Shown here one piece after another: positions 1 through 8,986 of a DNA stretch of 64,000 nucleotides (position 1 is its first letter; every line of letters begins with the position of its first letter). The stretch comes from Caballeronia turbans. GTDB lineage: Bacteria; Pseudomonadota; Gammaproteobacteria; Burkholderiales; Burkholderiaceae. A program made the position numbers and the translations under genes. The stretch is from the NCBI GenBank assembly GCA_001544655.2, contig FCOD02000008.1, positions 62,001 to 126,000 of the forward strand. The letters run 5' to 3'. The notes below the pieces were generated by a model. The model was not told the origin of the DNA. It did no database searches and saw nothing but the letters and a program-made list of their open reading frames with translations.

Positions 1-669
1 TTCACGTTCGGCGCGATGTACGGCTTCTCGAACACGGCCGGCGCCTTCGCGGGCACGCCCAACACGACGGTCGGGACCACGACGACCCAGGGCTCGTCGC
101 GCGCTTACAGCTTCGGCCTGAACTACAAGGCCGGCCCGCTCGGCATCGGTGCGGCGTACACGGACATTCGTTATCCGACGGCTGCGACGCCGGCATTCAG
201 CTCCACGATCGCCAACATCAACACGACCGGGACGACCAACAACGCGAAGGATCTGCGCACGTTCGGCATCGGCGCTAACTACGCGTTCGGCGCGGCGACG
301 GTTTTCGGCCTGTGGACGAACACGCGCTTCGAGCCGATCGTCGGTTCGAGCTCGCGCCTGAACGCGTTCGACATCGGCGGCAAGTACGCATTCACGTCCG
401 CGATGACGGCCGGTCTCGGCTATACCTACATGGACCTGTACGACAATTTCAAGGGCCACTGGCACCAGATCGACGCGAGCTTCGATTACGCGTTGAGCAA
501 GCGTACCGACGTGTACGCGCTCGCGGTCTATCAAAAGGCGTCGGGGTCGAACAACGGCGTCGAGAATCAGGCGTCGATCGGTTCGTCGTCGTCGAGCTAC
601 TTCGGCACGTCGGGACTGGGCGAAAACAACCAGCTCGCGTTCCGCGTCGGCATCCGCCACAAGTTCTAA
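1..669 (+). CDS. Gram-negative porin, C-terminal part (5' end outside window)
   Basis: Outer-membrane trimeric beta-barrel porin that lets small hydrophilic solutes diffuse into the periplasm. The reading frame is open from base 1, so the signal peptide and first strands lie to the left of the window; 222 residues remain. What is visible is typical of the Burkholderia-type porins: alternating aromatic/glycine strands (YSFGLNYKAGPLG, GIGANYAFGAATVFG, AGLGYTYMDLYDNFKGHWHQ), a late strand FDYALSKRTDVYALAVYQKA, and a last strand GIRHKF that ends in the terminal phenylalanine needed for BAM-dependent assembly. A strong terminator follows 27 bases after the stop. The specific solute selectivity cannot be read from the sequence. 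Confidence 0.92.
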   Translation, partial: FTFGAMYGFSNTAGAFAGTPNTTVGTTTTQGSSRAYSFGLNYKAGPLGIGAAYTDIRYPTAATPAFSSTIANINTTGTTNNAKDLRTFGIGANYAFGAATVFGLWTNTRFEPIVGSSSRLNAFDIGGKYAFTSAMTAGLGYTYMDLYDNFKGHWHQIDASFDYALSKRTDVYALAVYQKASGSNNGVENQASIGSSSSSYFGTSGLGENNQLAFRVGIRHKF

Positions 670-695
670 GCCTCGGCCGCTCGGCCGACATGAAT

Positions 696-723
696 CGGGC
701 CGCGTCGAGCGGCCCGTTTTTTT
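696..723 (+). terminator. Rho-independent terminator of the porin gene
   Basis: A perfect 8-bp stem (cgggccgc / gcggcccg), a 5-base loop (gtcga) and seven T residues directly after the stem. It lies 27 bases past the porin stop on the same strand. Confidence 0.9.
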
Positions 724-964
724 GCTTCGCGCGATTACTTGCCTTTCTTGCCTGGCCTTGTGATCGTCCATGGCGATGGCCGCGAGCAAGGTCGCCGTCA
801 CCGCGCCGAGGCTGAAGCCGCGAAAGCTCTTCTCCCCCGTGGTTCGTTCGGGGCCCTTCCTGGGTCGAAGATCGTCCGGTACGCTGCGACGAACGACGCG
901 CACTTACCTTAATTCGCAATCTTGACTACGCGGAATTTTTATCGATCCATGCTTTCACGATCCC
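724..964. other. Intergenic DNA with no recognised gene
   Basis: About 240 bases between the porin terminator and the terminator of the convergent Old Yellow Enzyme gene. Open frames here run through both flanking terminators and have no convincing start, so I see no gene and no clear regulatory element. Confidence 0.5.
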
Positions 965-994
965 AAAAAGCAAACAGCGGCCGAAGCCGCTGTT
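965..994 (-). terminator. Rho-independent terminator of the Old Yellow Enzyme gene
   Basis: Read on the minus strand: 9-bp stem aacagcggc / gccgctgtt closed by a stable ttcg tetraloop, then tgc and five T. It starts about 30 bases after the stop of the alkene reductase gene. Confidence 0.8.
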
Positions 995-1024
995 CTCACA
1001 TCGGGACGCAGACTGCCAGGCGTC

Positions 1025-2086
1025 TTATTCCGCCGTTTCGAGCAACGGATAATCCGTATAGCCCTCGGCACCGGCCGCATAGAACGTCGACGTATCCCAG
1101 TCGTTGAGCGCTGCGTCGAGTTCGAAGCGGCGCACGAGATCCGCATTCGCGATGAAGGGCTTGCCCCACGCGACCGCGTCCGCATCGCCGCGAGCGATGA
1201 TCGCTTCGGCGCTTGCCTTCGAGAAGCCTTCGTTGGCGATATAGACGCCGCCGAACGCCTTCTTCAATTGCGGCCCGAGGCTGTCCGCTGCTTCATGCTC
1301 GCGCGCCGCGATGAACGCGATCTTGCGGCGGCCGAGCTCACGCGCGACATGACCGAACGTCGCGGCGCGATCGCTGTCGCCCATCGTGTGGGAATCCGCA
1401 CGCGGCGCGAGATGCACGCCGACACGATCCGCACCCCACACATCGATACATTGATCGACGACCTCGAGAAGCAGACGAGCGCGATTCTCGATCGAACCGC
1501 CGTAAGCGTCGGCACGCTTGTTGGTGCTGTCCTGCAGGAACTGGTCGAGCAGATAGCCGTTCGCGCCATGCACTTCGACGCCGTCGAAGCCCGCGCGCTT
1601 CGCGTTCTCCGCACCCTTGCGGAATGCCGCGACGACACCGGCGATTTCATCGAGTTCGAGCGCGCGCGGCGTCACGTACGGACGCTGCGGACGCACGAGA
1701 CTCACATGCCCGCCGGCCGCGATCGCGCTGGGCGCCACCGGCAGCTCGCCATTCAGGAAGACCGGATCCGAGATACGGCCTACGTGCCACAACTGCAGGA
1801 AGATCTTGCCGCCCGCGTCATGTACGGCCTTCGTCACGAGCTTCCAGCCTTCGACTTGTTCGTCGGACCAGATGCCCGGCGTGTCCGCATAGCCGACGCC
1901 TTGCGGCGTGACGGAGGTCGCCTCGCTGAGAATGAGACCCGCCGCTGCGCGGTCCGCGTAGTACTGCGCCATCAGCGCGTTGGGCACGCGCTCGACGCCC
2001 GCGCGCTGACGCGTGAGCGGCGCCATGATGATGCGGTTCTTGAGCGTGAGTGCGCCGAGCTTGAGCGGATCGAAGAGTGTCGACAT
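1025..2086 (-). CDS. Alkene reductase, Old Yellow Enzyme family (NemA-like)
   Basis: FMN-dependent ene-reductase of the OYE family, a cytoplasmic TIM barrel that reduces activated C=C bonds (for example N-ethylmaleimide, enones, nitro compounds) with NAD(P)H. The N-terminus FDPLKLGALTLKNRIIMAPL is the family signature; the substrate-binding pair His-x-x-Asn is in EVHGANGYLLDQFLQ, followed by STNKRADAYGGSIENRAR. Length 353 residues is normal. The ATG at 2086 is chosen because homology begins there; the frame extends 79 codons upstream without family similarity. It lies 55 bases downstream of an ArsR-type regulator on the same strand, so the pair is probably one electrophile-responsive operon. 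Confidence 0.93.
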   Translation of the reverse strand: MSTLFDPLKLGALTLKNRIIMAPLTRQRAGVERVPNALMAQYYADRAAAGLILSEATSVTPQGVGYADTPGIWSDEQVEGWKLVTKAVHDAGGKIFLQLWHVGRISDPVFLNGELPVAPSAIAAGGHVSLVRPQRPYVTPRALELDEIAGVVAAFRKGAENAKRAGFDGVEVHGANGYLLDQFLQDSTNKRADAYGGSIENRARLLLEVVDQCIDVWGADRVGVHLAPRADSHTMGDSDRAATFGHVARELGRRKIAFIAAREHEAADSLGPQLKKAFGGVYIANEGFSKASAEAIIARGDADAVAWGKPFIANADLVRRFELDAALNDWDTSTFYAAGAEGYTDYPLLETAE

Positions 2087-2141
2087 GAATTGGTGTCCTA
2101 ATGAAGTTGAAAGAAGACTTTCACCGTGCGGTAAGCAAAAC

Positions 2142-2435
2142 TCAGAGATTCCGAATGGAATCGCGGAACGCCTGGATGACCGCTTCGTCGCGCTTGAAGA
2201 ACACCCACTGTCCAACGCGCTTCGTGGTGACGAGTCCGGCTTTTTGCAAGGTCGCGAGATGCGCGGAAACAGTGGACTGCGACATGCCGCAGCGCCCATC
2301 GATCTGGCCCGCGCAGACGCCATGCGACAACGGCAGTTCCTGATCAGGGAAATGCTGCTGGGGCTCCTTCAGCCATTCGAGAATCTCGCGGCGAAGGGGG
2401 TTGGCGAGGGCCTTGTGAATTGCGTCGATGTCCAT
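2142..2435 (-). CDS. ArsR-family transcriptional regulator
   Basis: 97-residue winged helix-turn-helix repressor. The sequence starts MDIDAIHKALANPLRREILEWL, a classic ArsR helix, and has the recognition helix CGMSQSTVSAHLATLQKAGL and the wing VTTKRVGQWVFFKRD. Cysteines in GVCAGQIDGRCGMSQ could be redox or electrophile sensors; that is inference. It is first in a minus-strand pair with the Old Yellow Enzyme gene, and a perfect inverted repeat lies 66-85 bases upstream of its start, the expected site of autorepression. The start at 2435 matches family N-termini; an upstream ATG at 2534 would translate through the palindrome and is less likely. Confidence 0.88.
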   Translation of the reverse strand: MDIDAIHKALANPLRREILEWLKEPQQHFPDQELPLSHGVCAGQIDGRCGMSQSTVSAHLATLQKAGLVTTKRVGQWVFFKRDEAVIQAFRDSIRNL

Positions 2436-2500
2436 TTCGTTGCTCGTGCGTCTGACGATTGGAACGCACAGGTTGTTCGAATCGTCTTGCGGCGAAGTAT

Positions 2501-2520
2501 ATATCGTAAATTCACGATAT
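2501..2520. promoter_or_regulatory. Palindromic operator, probably of the ArsR regulator
   Basis: Perfect inverted repeat atatcgt-(aaattc)-acgatat, in an AT-rich stretch just upstream of the ArsR gene and about 150 bases upstream of the plus-strand gene at 2654. Its position and symmetry fit an ArsR dimer site that represses the ArsR-alkene reductase operon. Confidence 0.65.
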
Positions 2521-2653
2521 GCAAATCGTGACATGACGAGCGTCGTGCAGAATATTGTCAGAAGTCGCTCCGCGCGTTGTCAGTAACTGCCGCCGCCCGG
2601 CACGGTCTGGTACGCTCCCGGGTTTCACCGGCCGTAAGAAACTACGAAACCTT

Positions 2654-3058
2654 ATGGATACTCCTTTCAACGAACGTGGCGTCACGCTCTCGCGCGCCGG
2701 CCTGTCGGCGTCGGGTCAGATGATTCCGCTGCGCGATTTGCGCGCCGCGCGCGTCGTGATGATTCCGCGCCAGAAGCCGCTGCCCGTCATCATTGCGCTG
2801 CTCGGCCTCGTCGCGCTCGGGGCGGGAATCATCACCGGCTCGGGTGCGGCGCTCGTGCTGGGCGTGATGACCACCGTGGTGGGTTATCTCACGTGGATCA
2901 CGCAGGACGTGATCTATCAGTTGATAGTCGCGACGCCCGACGGCGAGCGCGAAGTGCTCATCACGAAGGATCAGGAATTCGCGGACAAGGTGGCGGCGCT
3001 CGTCGGCGAGGCAGTCGCGAAACACGCGGCAAGCGCGGCGGCCAAGCCGCAAGCGTGA
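2654..3058 (+). CDS. Small membrane protein resembling DUF6232
   Basis: 134 residues. The layout is a short N-terminal beta-type domain (ERGVTLSRAGLSASGQMIPL...RDLRAARVV), two adjacent hydrophobic segments (about residues 49-64 and 67-85) forming a membrane hairpin, and a C-terminal cytoplasmic part (QLIVATPDGEREVLITKDQE) ending in an Ala/Lys tail. The pattern is like the DUF6232 family, whose function is unknown. The ATG at 2654 is taken because family-like sequence begins there; an in-frame ATG at 2555 would add 33 residues without such similarity. It is transcribed away from the ArsR gene and might share its operator region. Confidence 0.7.
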   Translation: MDTPFNERGVTLSRAGLSASGQMIPLRDLRAARVVMIPRQKPLPVIIALLGLVALGAGIITGSGAALVLGVMTTVVGYLTWITQDVIYQLIVATPDGEREVLITKDQEFADKVAALVGEAVAKHAASAAAKPQA

Positions 3059-3168
3059 TCTTGATACGGCGTTTATACGGCGGCGCACCACTTTAGCCCG
3101 GCCTTTAGGCGCGCGACGCTACAGTGCAAGCGTTGCCACTACGAGCCGTCATCGGACGGCTTACATCG

Positions 3169-3486
3169 ATGGACCTCCGCACATCCGATTCAGCCGGCCT
3201 TCCCCATACGCTCAGCGGCGGCTCGCCACGCCGCCGCGAAACGCGTCGTTGCGTCGCCTTCGATCTGACCGTTCCGGGACTCGACTCGTCAGCCGCGCGT
3301 GAAGTCCTCGCGTATGCATTCGGCGCGCGTGCGCAGGCGTATGTCGTCGAGACGAGCCGTCTTCACGACTGCACGACGCTCCATGTCGAGACCGACAGCG
3401 AAGACATCAACGACGTCATCGGCACGCTCACCGCACATTTCCCTCACGCAACGCTCGGCCGCGTGACGCGCGTCACGCGGCACTGA
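3169..3486 (+). CDS. Hypothetical protein, small alpha/beta domain
   Basis: About 105 residues; not recognised. The second half (VAFDLTVPGLDSSAAREVLA...HVETDSEDINDVIGTL) alternates strands and helices like a small ferredoxin-like fold, and the first 25 residues are low-complexity and charged. An in-frame ATG at 3124 would add 15 residues. The stop is 8 bases from the stop of the convergent glycogen phosphorylase gene. Coding nature is supported by G/C-ended codons and the fold-like pattern only. Confidence 0.5.
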   Translation: MDLRTSDSAGLPHTLSGGSPRRRETRRCVAFDLTVPGLDSSAAREVLAYAFGARAQAYVVETSRLHDCTTLHVETDSEDINDVIGTLTAHFPHATLGRVTRVTRH

Positions 3487-3494
3487 GCGCATCG

Positions 3495-5948
3495 TCAGGT
3501 CACCTGCAGCGGCTCGACGTGCCAGATGTCGCGCGCATATTCCGCGATCGTGCGATCCGACGAGAAGATGCCCATGCCCGCCACATTCTCGATCGCGCTT
3601 TTCGTCCAGGCTTCCTTGTCGCGGAACTTCAGATCGACTTCGGTTTGCGTCTTGTCGAAGCTGTCGAAATCGGCGAGCACCATGTAGTGATCGCCCCAAT
3701 CCACGAGCGTGTGGAAGATGTCGTAGAAACGATGCGGCTCTTCCGGCGAAAAATGCCCGAGGCGGATCTGGTCGAGCGCGAGCTTCAGTTCCGGGTTCTC
3801 CTCGTAGATCTGCCGCGGCCGATACCCCGCTGCGCGCAGCGATTCGATCTCATCGGTCGTGTTGCCGAAGATGAAGATGTTCTCGCGCCCGACCGCGTCG
3901 CAGATTTCGATGTTCGCGCCATCGAGCGTGCCGATGGTCAGCGCGCCGTTCAACGCGAGCTTCATGTTACCGGTACCCGATGCCTCGGTGCCCGCCATCG
4001 AAATCTGTTCGGACAGATCGGCCGCCGGAATGATGAGCTCGGCCACGCTCACCCCGTAGTTCGGAATGAAGCCGACCTTGAGCCGGTCGCCCACGAGGGG
4101 GTCCGCGTTGATTCGCTTCGAGACATCGTTGATGAGCTTGATGATGTTCTTCGCCATCTTGTATGCGGATGCCGCCTTGCCCGCGAACATCACGACGCGC
4201 GGCGTCCAGTCCTTCTCCGGATTCTCGCGGATGCGGTTGTAGCGCACGATCACGTACAGGATGTTGAGCAGTTGCCGCTTGTACTCGTGAATGCGCTTCA
4301 CCTGCAAGTCGAACAACGCTTCCGGATTGATGATCGCGTTGGCGTCGCGCTTCGCGCGTTCCACCAGGCGGAGCTTGCTGGCGAACTTCGCGTCGTGGAA
4401 GGCCTTGCAGAACTCCGGATCGTCACGCCATTCGCGCAGACGGCCGAGCTCGAAGAGATCGGTGCGCCAGCGCGGCCCCAGCCGCTTGTCGATCAGCGAA
4501 GACAGCGACGGACTCGCCTGCGCAAGCCAGCGTCGCGGCGTGACGCCGTTCGTTACGTTGGTAAAGCGCTCGGGATACATGCGCGCAAAGTCGGAGAAGA
4601 TGTTCTGCACCATCAGTTGCGAGTGCAGCTTCGACACCCCATTCACCTTGTGGCTCGCGACGATCGCGAGATGCGCCATGCGCACGCGCCGCTGACCATA
4701 CTCGTCGACGAGCGAGATGCGCCGAATCAGATCGACATCGCGTCCGAACTTCTCGGTGACCTGCTTCAGGAACTGCGCGTTGATCTCGAAGATGATCTCC
4801 AGATGCCGCGGCAGCAAACGCGCGAGCATCTCGACGTCCCACGTTTCGAGCGCCTCGGGCATCAGCGTGTGGTTCGTGTAAGAGAACATTTGCTGAATGA
4901 GCTTCCACGCCTTGTCCCACGGCAGATGATGCCTGTCCACGAGAAGACGCATCAGTTCGGGAATCGCGAGGACCGGGTGCGTGTCGTTCAGATGCACCGC
5001 GACCTTTTCCGCGAGCCGCCCGAAGTGCGTGTGCGTGCGCTGATAGCGGCGAATCAGATCCTGCATCGTCGCGGAGACGAAGAAGTACTCCTGACGCAGG
5101 CGCAGCTCGCGGCCAGCCTGCGTCGAGTCATCCGGATACAGCAGCCGCGAGACGTGCTCCGACGTGTTCTTCGCCTCCACCGCGCGGCGATAGTCGCCCT
5201 GATTGAACGCCGACAGGTCGAACTCATCGGTCGCGCGGGCGGACCACAGGCGCAGCGTATTCGTTGCGGTGGTCGCGAAGCCCGGGATGACCGTATCGTA
5301 GGCCATCGCATTCACGTGCTCGGTGTCGATCCAGTCGGTGCGATCGTCGTGCTGCACCGTGCGGCCGCCGAAATGCACGGTGTACACGACTTCGGGCCGC
5401 GGAAACTCCCACGGATTGCCCGCGCGCAGCCAGTAATCGGGCATCTCGACCTGATTGCCGTCGACGATCGTCTGGCGGAACATGCCGTATTCGTAACGGA
5501 TGCCGTAGCCGAAGCCCGGCACGCCGACGGTCGCCATCGAATCGAGAAAGCAGGCCGCGAGACGGCCGAGGCCGCCGTTGCCGAGCGCGGCGTCCGGCTC
5601 CAGGTCCTCGAGCGCCGCGAGATCGACGCCGAGCCCGGCCAGCGCATCGCGCACCTCGTCGTAGATGCCGAGCGCGAGCAGCGCATTGCTGAAAGTTCTG
5701 CCGATGAGAAACTCCATCGACAGGTAGTAGACGCGTTTCACGTCCTGTTCGTACTGCAGCCGCGTGGTGCGCATCCAGCGTGCGACGAGACGATCGCGCA
5801 CCGCCAGTTCGGCGGCATGGAGCCAGTCGCGCGGCTGCGCGGTGACCGCATCTTTGCCTACGCCGTACATCAGGCGGTTCGAGATGGAGCGCCTGAGCGC
5901 ATCGACAGTGCTGTTGAGCTGGTCGAATTCCAGGTCGACGGATGTCAT
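3495..5948 (-). CDS. glgP: Glycogen/starch/alpha-glucan phosphorylase
   Basis: Pyridoxal-phosphate enzyme that cleaves terminal alpha-1,4-glucosyl units of glycogen with phosphate to give glucose-1-phosphate; cytoplasmic. The 817-residue length and sequence are typical of bacterial glycogen phosphorylases: [17 protein letters not shown] and [15 protein letters not shown] near the N-terminus, [20 protein letters not shown] in the middle, and the PLP-lysine motif [16 protein letters not shown] followed by [10 protein letters not shown] near residue 650-670. The start at 5948 is set by a good ggaggt ribosome site 4 bases upstream; 15 extra codons are open above it. No other glycogen genes are nearby, so it stands alone after the phn operon. 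Confidence 0.95.
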   Translation of the reverse strand: MTSVDLEFDQLNSTVDALRRSISNRLMYGVGKDAVTAQPRDWLHAAELAVRDRLVARWMRTTRLQYEQDVKRVYYLSMEFLIGRTFSNALLALGIYDEVRDALAGLGVDLAALEDLEPDAALGNGGLGRLAACFLDSMATVGVPGFGYGIRYEYGMFRQTIVDGNQVEMPDYWLRAGNPWEFPRPEVVYTVHFGGRTVQHDDRTDWIDTEHVNAMAYDTVIPGFATTATNTLRLWSARATDEFDLSAFNQGDYRRAVEAKNTSEHVSRLLYPDDSTQAGRELRLRQEYFFVSATMQDLIRRYQRTHTHFGRLAEKVAVHLNDTHPVLAIPELMRLLVDRHHLPWDKAWKLIQQMFSYTNHTLMPEALETWDVEMLARLLPRHLEIIFEINAQFLKQVTEKFGRDVDLIRRISLVDEYGQRRVRMAHLAIVASHKVNGVSKLHSQLMVQNIFSDFARMYPERFTNVTNGVTPRRWLAQASPSLSSLIDKRLGPRWRTDLFELGRLREWRDDPEFCKAFHDAKFASKLRLVERAKRDANAIINPEALFDLQVKRIHEYKRQLLNILYVIVRYNRIRENPEKDWTPRVVMFAGKAASAYKMAKNIIKLINDVSKRINADPLVGDRLKVGFIPNYGVSVAELIIPAADLSEQISMAGTEASGTGNMKLALNGALTIGTLDGANIEICDAVGRENIFIFGNTTDEIESLRAAGYRPRQIYEENPELKLALDQIRLGHFSPEEPHRFYDIFHTLVDWGDHYMVLADFDSFDKTQTEVDLKFRDKEAWTKSAIENVAGMGIFSSDRTIAEYARDIWHVEPLQVT

Positions 5949-5952
5949 CGGA

Positions 5953-5958
5953 ACCTCC
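5953..5958 (-). promoter_or_regulatory. Ribosome binding site of glgP
   Basis: Minus-strand ggaggt ending 4 bases before the ATG at 5948; it decides between this start and the upstream in-frame ATG at 5993. Confidence 0.75.
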
Positions 5959-6202
5959 GGTATTTGCGACATATGCAACGACCGCGAAAGCATGACGAGA
6001 GTTCACGCCGAGTGCCCCATATTGGCGCGCTGATCCGGTCGAGCGGGTGCGGACGTGCCTGAATGTGCAGGTTACGCCAGTTTTGTTTTTTTTGGTATGA
6101 CGAGGCGGAAACGGAGGCGAGGCCCGCGAATTGCTTGCAACAACGGCGAACCTGACATGACAAGGCGATTTATTTCGGATTCCAGATGTTTTTTTTGAGC
6201 GA

Positions 6203-7015
6203 TCAGCGGCGCGGTGCGCGAGCGGCGATCAGCAGAAGCGCCGCGAGCGATACGGCCAGCAGAATCAGCGAGAGCGCCGACGCAGGCAGATAGTAACCGC
6301 GATTGACCTGACCCACGACGACGATCGGCACGGTCGCGAATCCCGGCGGATAGACGGTGAGCGTCGCGCCCAGCTCACCGAGCGAGAGCGCGAAGCCGAG
6401 CGCGAGGCTCGCGCGGATCGCGGGCACGAGTTGCGGCAATACCACGCGCACGAGCACCATTCGCGGCGGTGCGCCGAGACTTGCGGCGGCCTCGCGCAAG
6501 ATCGTGAGCTCGGGACGCAGCGCGGCGGCCGCGCAGCGATAGCAGAACGGCAGCACGAGCGCGAGCTGCACCAGTACGACGATGGCGGCCGATCCGGACA
6601 AATCGAGCGGACGCTTGTGATACGCGATCAACACCGCGAGCCCGAGCACGACGCTCGGCACGCCGCTGCCCATCATCGCGACGGCATCGACGAGCGCGCC
6701 GAGGCCGCGCCGGTCGCGCCCTTCCAGCGCGAGCGCGAGCCACAAACCGAGCGCCGTGCCGATGAACGCGACGCCCACGCCGACTCCGAGACTCGTGCTC
6801 AACGCATCGAGATCGCTCGATGAAAGCCGCGCGAACCAGCGTGTGCTGACGCCATCCGGCAAGATCGTTCCCGACCAGTGCGACGCGACGCTCGACAAGG
6901 CAACGACGACCACCGGCAACACGAACAGCCAGAAGCACAGCAGCGCGACGAAGCCCGTGATCGCGAGGCGCAGGCACGCGCCGGGCGTGAATCGCGATGA
7001 ACCCGAAAGCTGCAT
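6203..7015 (-). CDS. phnV: 2-aminoethylphosphonate ABC transporter permease
   Basis: 270-residue inner-membrane permease with about six transmembrane helices, last gene of a four-gene importer operon (binding protein, ATPase, permease, permease). The EAA-type loop contacting the ATPase is visible as LTILREAAASLGAPPRMVLVRVVLPQLVPAI. The gene order and the binding-protein sequence fit the phnSTUV systems that import 2-aminoethylphosphonate, a natural organophosphonate. The start at 7015 lies one base after the stop of the preceding permease (TGA-C-ATG), showing tight coupling. The name rests on synteny and family resemblance; other small anionic substrates such as thiamine or iron are alternatives for this permease class. 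Confidence 0.82.
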   Translation of the reverse strand: MQLSGSSRFTPGACLRLAITGFVALLCFWLFVLPVVVVALSSVASHWSGTILPDGVSTRWFARLSSSDLDALSTSLGVGVGVAFIGTALGLWLALALEGRDRRGLGALVDAVAMMGSGVPSVVLGLAVLIAYHKRPLDLSGSAAIVVLVQLALVLPFCYRCAAAALRPELTILREAAASLGAPPRMVLVRVVLPQLVPAIRASLALGFALSLGELGATLTVYPPGFATVPIVVVGQVNRGYYLPASALSLILLAVSLAALLLIAARAPRR

Positions 7016-7016
7016 G

Positions 7017-7946
7017 TCAGCGGACTCCTGCGCGCCGGTTGACGCGCCTGTATAGCGCATAGAGCGATAGCGACATCAGCAGCATCACGACCGAGCCCGC
7101 GGCCGCGGTGGGAAGATCGAGATCGACGGTTGCCGCGCTGTAGATCGCGATCGGCAAGGTGATCAGATGCGCGCTGCCGAGCACGAGCAGAATGCCGAAT
7201 TCGTTCAGCGTGAGAAGGAAGCAGAGAATCGTGCCGGCGGCGATGCCCGGCCACGCGAGCGGCAACACGACCTTCGTCGCGACCATCCAGCCACCGGCGC
7301 CGAGGCTCCTCGCCGCCTCGACGAGCCGCATGTCGAGCGTCGCATACGATGCAAGCGTCGGGCGCACGACGAACGGCGCATAGAACACGACTTCCGCGAG
7401 AATCACGCCGCCGATGCCGAAGAGGAAATCGAGCGGCGTCGCATCGAGCGAAAAGAGCCGCTGCAAGCCGATGCTGACGGACCCTTGCGAACCGTAAAGA
7501 AAGATCAGCGTGAACGCGACCAGAAACGACGGAAACGCGACGAACAACTCGAGAAAGCGCGTAAGCAAACGCGCGCCCGCGAACGGTCTGAAGAACAACA
7601 TCGACGCGATCGCGACGCCGAGCAAAGAAGCGATGCTCGCGCTCGCGAAGAGAATGCCGAGCGTCGTGCCGATCATGCCGCGCGTTTCCGTATTGCCGAA
7701 GAACGCGGTGTACGCGTGCAGCGTGAAACCATGCGTGCCGGTCACGCTGAGCATCACGAGTCGCGCGAGCGGATAGACGACGAGCGGCCCGAGCACGAAC
7801 ACGAGTATGAAGAGCAGATGCCATTGCCCTTTGCGCTCGCGGCGTTTCGCGTGCGCGGCATGCGCGGCGAATTGCGCGCAGAGATCTGCGTCCGTGATGC
7901 CGCCTTCGTCGCGCACGGCGCTGTCAGGAACGAACAAGGACGACAT
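7017..7946 (-). CDS. phnU: 2-aminoethylphosphonate ABC transporter permease
   Basis: 309 residues, inner-membrane permease of the same importer. A cytoplasmic N-terminal segment (to about residue 45, with HAKRRERKGQ) precedes the first helix HLLFILVFVLGPLVVYPLA; five more helices follow, and the EAA loop is MRLVEAARSLGAGGWMVATKVVLPLAWP. The ATG at 7946 overlaps the end of the ATPase gene by 23 bases, which favours translational coupling. A longer version from 8000 is open but lacks family similarity. Confidence 0.82.
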   Translation of the reverse strand: MSSLFVPDSAVRDEGGITDADLCAQFAAHAAHAKRRERKGQWHLLFILVFVLGPLVVYPLARLVMLSVTGTHGFTLHAYTAFFGNTETRGMIGTTLGILFASASIASLLGVAIASMLFFRPFAGARLLTRFLELFVAFPSFLVAFTLIFLYGSQGSVSIGLQRLFSLDATPLDFLFGIGGVILAEVVFYAPFVVRPTLASYATLDMRLVEAARSLGAGGWMVATKVVLPLAWPGIAAGTILCFLLTLNEFGILLVLGSAHLITLPIAIYSAATVDLDLPTAAAGSVVMLLMSLSLYALYRRVNRRAGVR

Positions 7947-8985
7947 CGTCAGCCTCGAAGCGAAGGGACACGCGCGTGCCTTTCTCGGGCATGCGTGCAT
8001 GGCCGCGTTGCGTCGTCACGAGCACGGGTTCGCCCGGCGACGCATCGAGCGCGACCGTAATGGAAAGCGCCGCGCCATACCATTCGACGGACGCGATGGT
8101 GCCATGCAACGGACCTTCGCCCAGCGTGACGATCGTGAAGCGCTCGGGACGAATGCACGCGAGGCGCTCGCGCTCGTCGTGCCGCGCATCGCCGACGGGA
8201 TACACCACGCGCGGCGGCAGCAGATTCGCCGCGCCGAGATAGCGCGCGACGAACGCATCGTTGGGCGCGTCGTATAGTTCGCGCGGCGCGCCGAGTTGCG
8301 CGATGCGGCCATCGCGCATCAGGAGCGTGCGATCGGAGAGCACGAGGGCATCGTCCTGATCGTGCGTCACGCAGACGATCGTCAGATTCGGCAAGCGCTC
8401 ATGCAAGGCCTTCAGTTCGCTGCGCACCGAGGCGCGTAAGTTTGCATCGAGCGCGGAAAGCGGTTCGTCGAGCAGCAGCACATCCGGTTCGATGACGAGC
8501 GCGCGCGCCAGCGCAACGCGCTGCTGCATGCCGCCGGAAAGCTGCGCGGGCATGATGTGGCCGGCATCGGAAAGCTGCACGAGCTTGAGTGCATCGGCGA
8601 CGCGCCTTGCGACCTCGCCCGTCTTCAGCTTGCGTGCGCGCAGCCCGAACGCGACGTTGTCGAACACGGACAGATGTGGAAAGAGCGCATAGCTCTGGAA
8701 CAGCAGCCCGAGATTGCGCTGATGCGGCGGCGCGTGCGTGAGATCGCGACCCGCGATGGCGAGCGTGCCCGCCAGTGCATCGGCCTTGACGAAGCCCGCG
8801 ATGAAGCGCAGCAGCGTGGTCTTGCCGCAGCCGCTTCGGCCGAGCACGGTGAGGAATTCGCCGCGACCGATGCGCAGCGAGAGATCGTCGAGCACGGTGC
8901 GGGTACCGAAGCGCACCGTCAGACGATCGATGTGCACACCCGGCGTCGCGTGAACGCCGGACACTTCTTTGGGCAGAGCGCTCAC
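7924..8985 (-). CDS. phnT: 2-aminoethylphosphonate ABC transporter ATP-binding protein
   Basis: 353-residue ATPase subunit that powers the importer from the cytoplasmic face. Walker A GRSGCGKTT (about residue 50), signature LSGGMQQRVALARAL, Walker B VLLLDEPLSALD, and a C-terminal TOBE-like regulatory domain (CIRPERFTIV, then SLRFEADDVVLVRS). The start codon is GTG at 8985, one base from the TAA of the binding-protein gene. Its 3' end overlaps the next permease gene. Confidence 0.9.
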   Translation of the reverse strand: MSALPKEVSGVHATPGVHIDRLTVRFGTRTVLDDLSLRIGRGEFLTVLGRSGCGKTTLLRFIAGFVKADALAGTLAIAGRDLTHAPPHQRNLGLLFQSYALFPHLSVFDNVAFGLRARKLKTGEVARRVADALKLVQLSDAGHIMPAQLSGGMQQRVALARALVIEPDVLLLDEPLSALDANLRASVRSELKALHERLPNLTIVCVTHDQDDALVLSDRTLLMRDGRIAQLGAPRELYDAPNDAFVARYLGAANLLPPRVVYPVGDARHDERERLACIRPERFTIVTLGEGPLHGTIASVEWYGAALSITVALDASPGEPVLVTTQRGHARMPEKGTRVSLRFEADDVVLVRS

Positions 8986-8986
8986 T

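Noticed and set aside
3519-6062. An 847-codon plus-strand frame opposite glgP
   Set aside because: It mirrors the glycogen phosphorylase gene in antisense, is Arg/His-rich, and has no domain; the minus-strand protein is full length with catalytic motifs.
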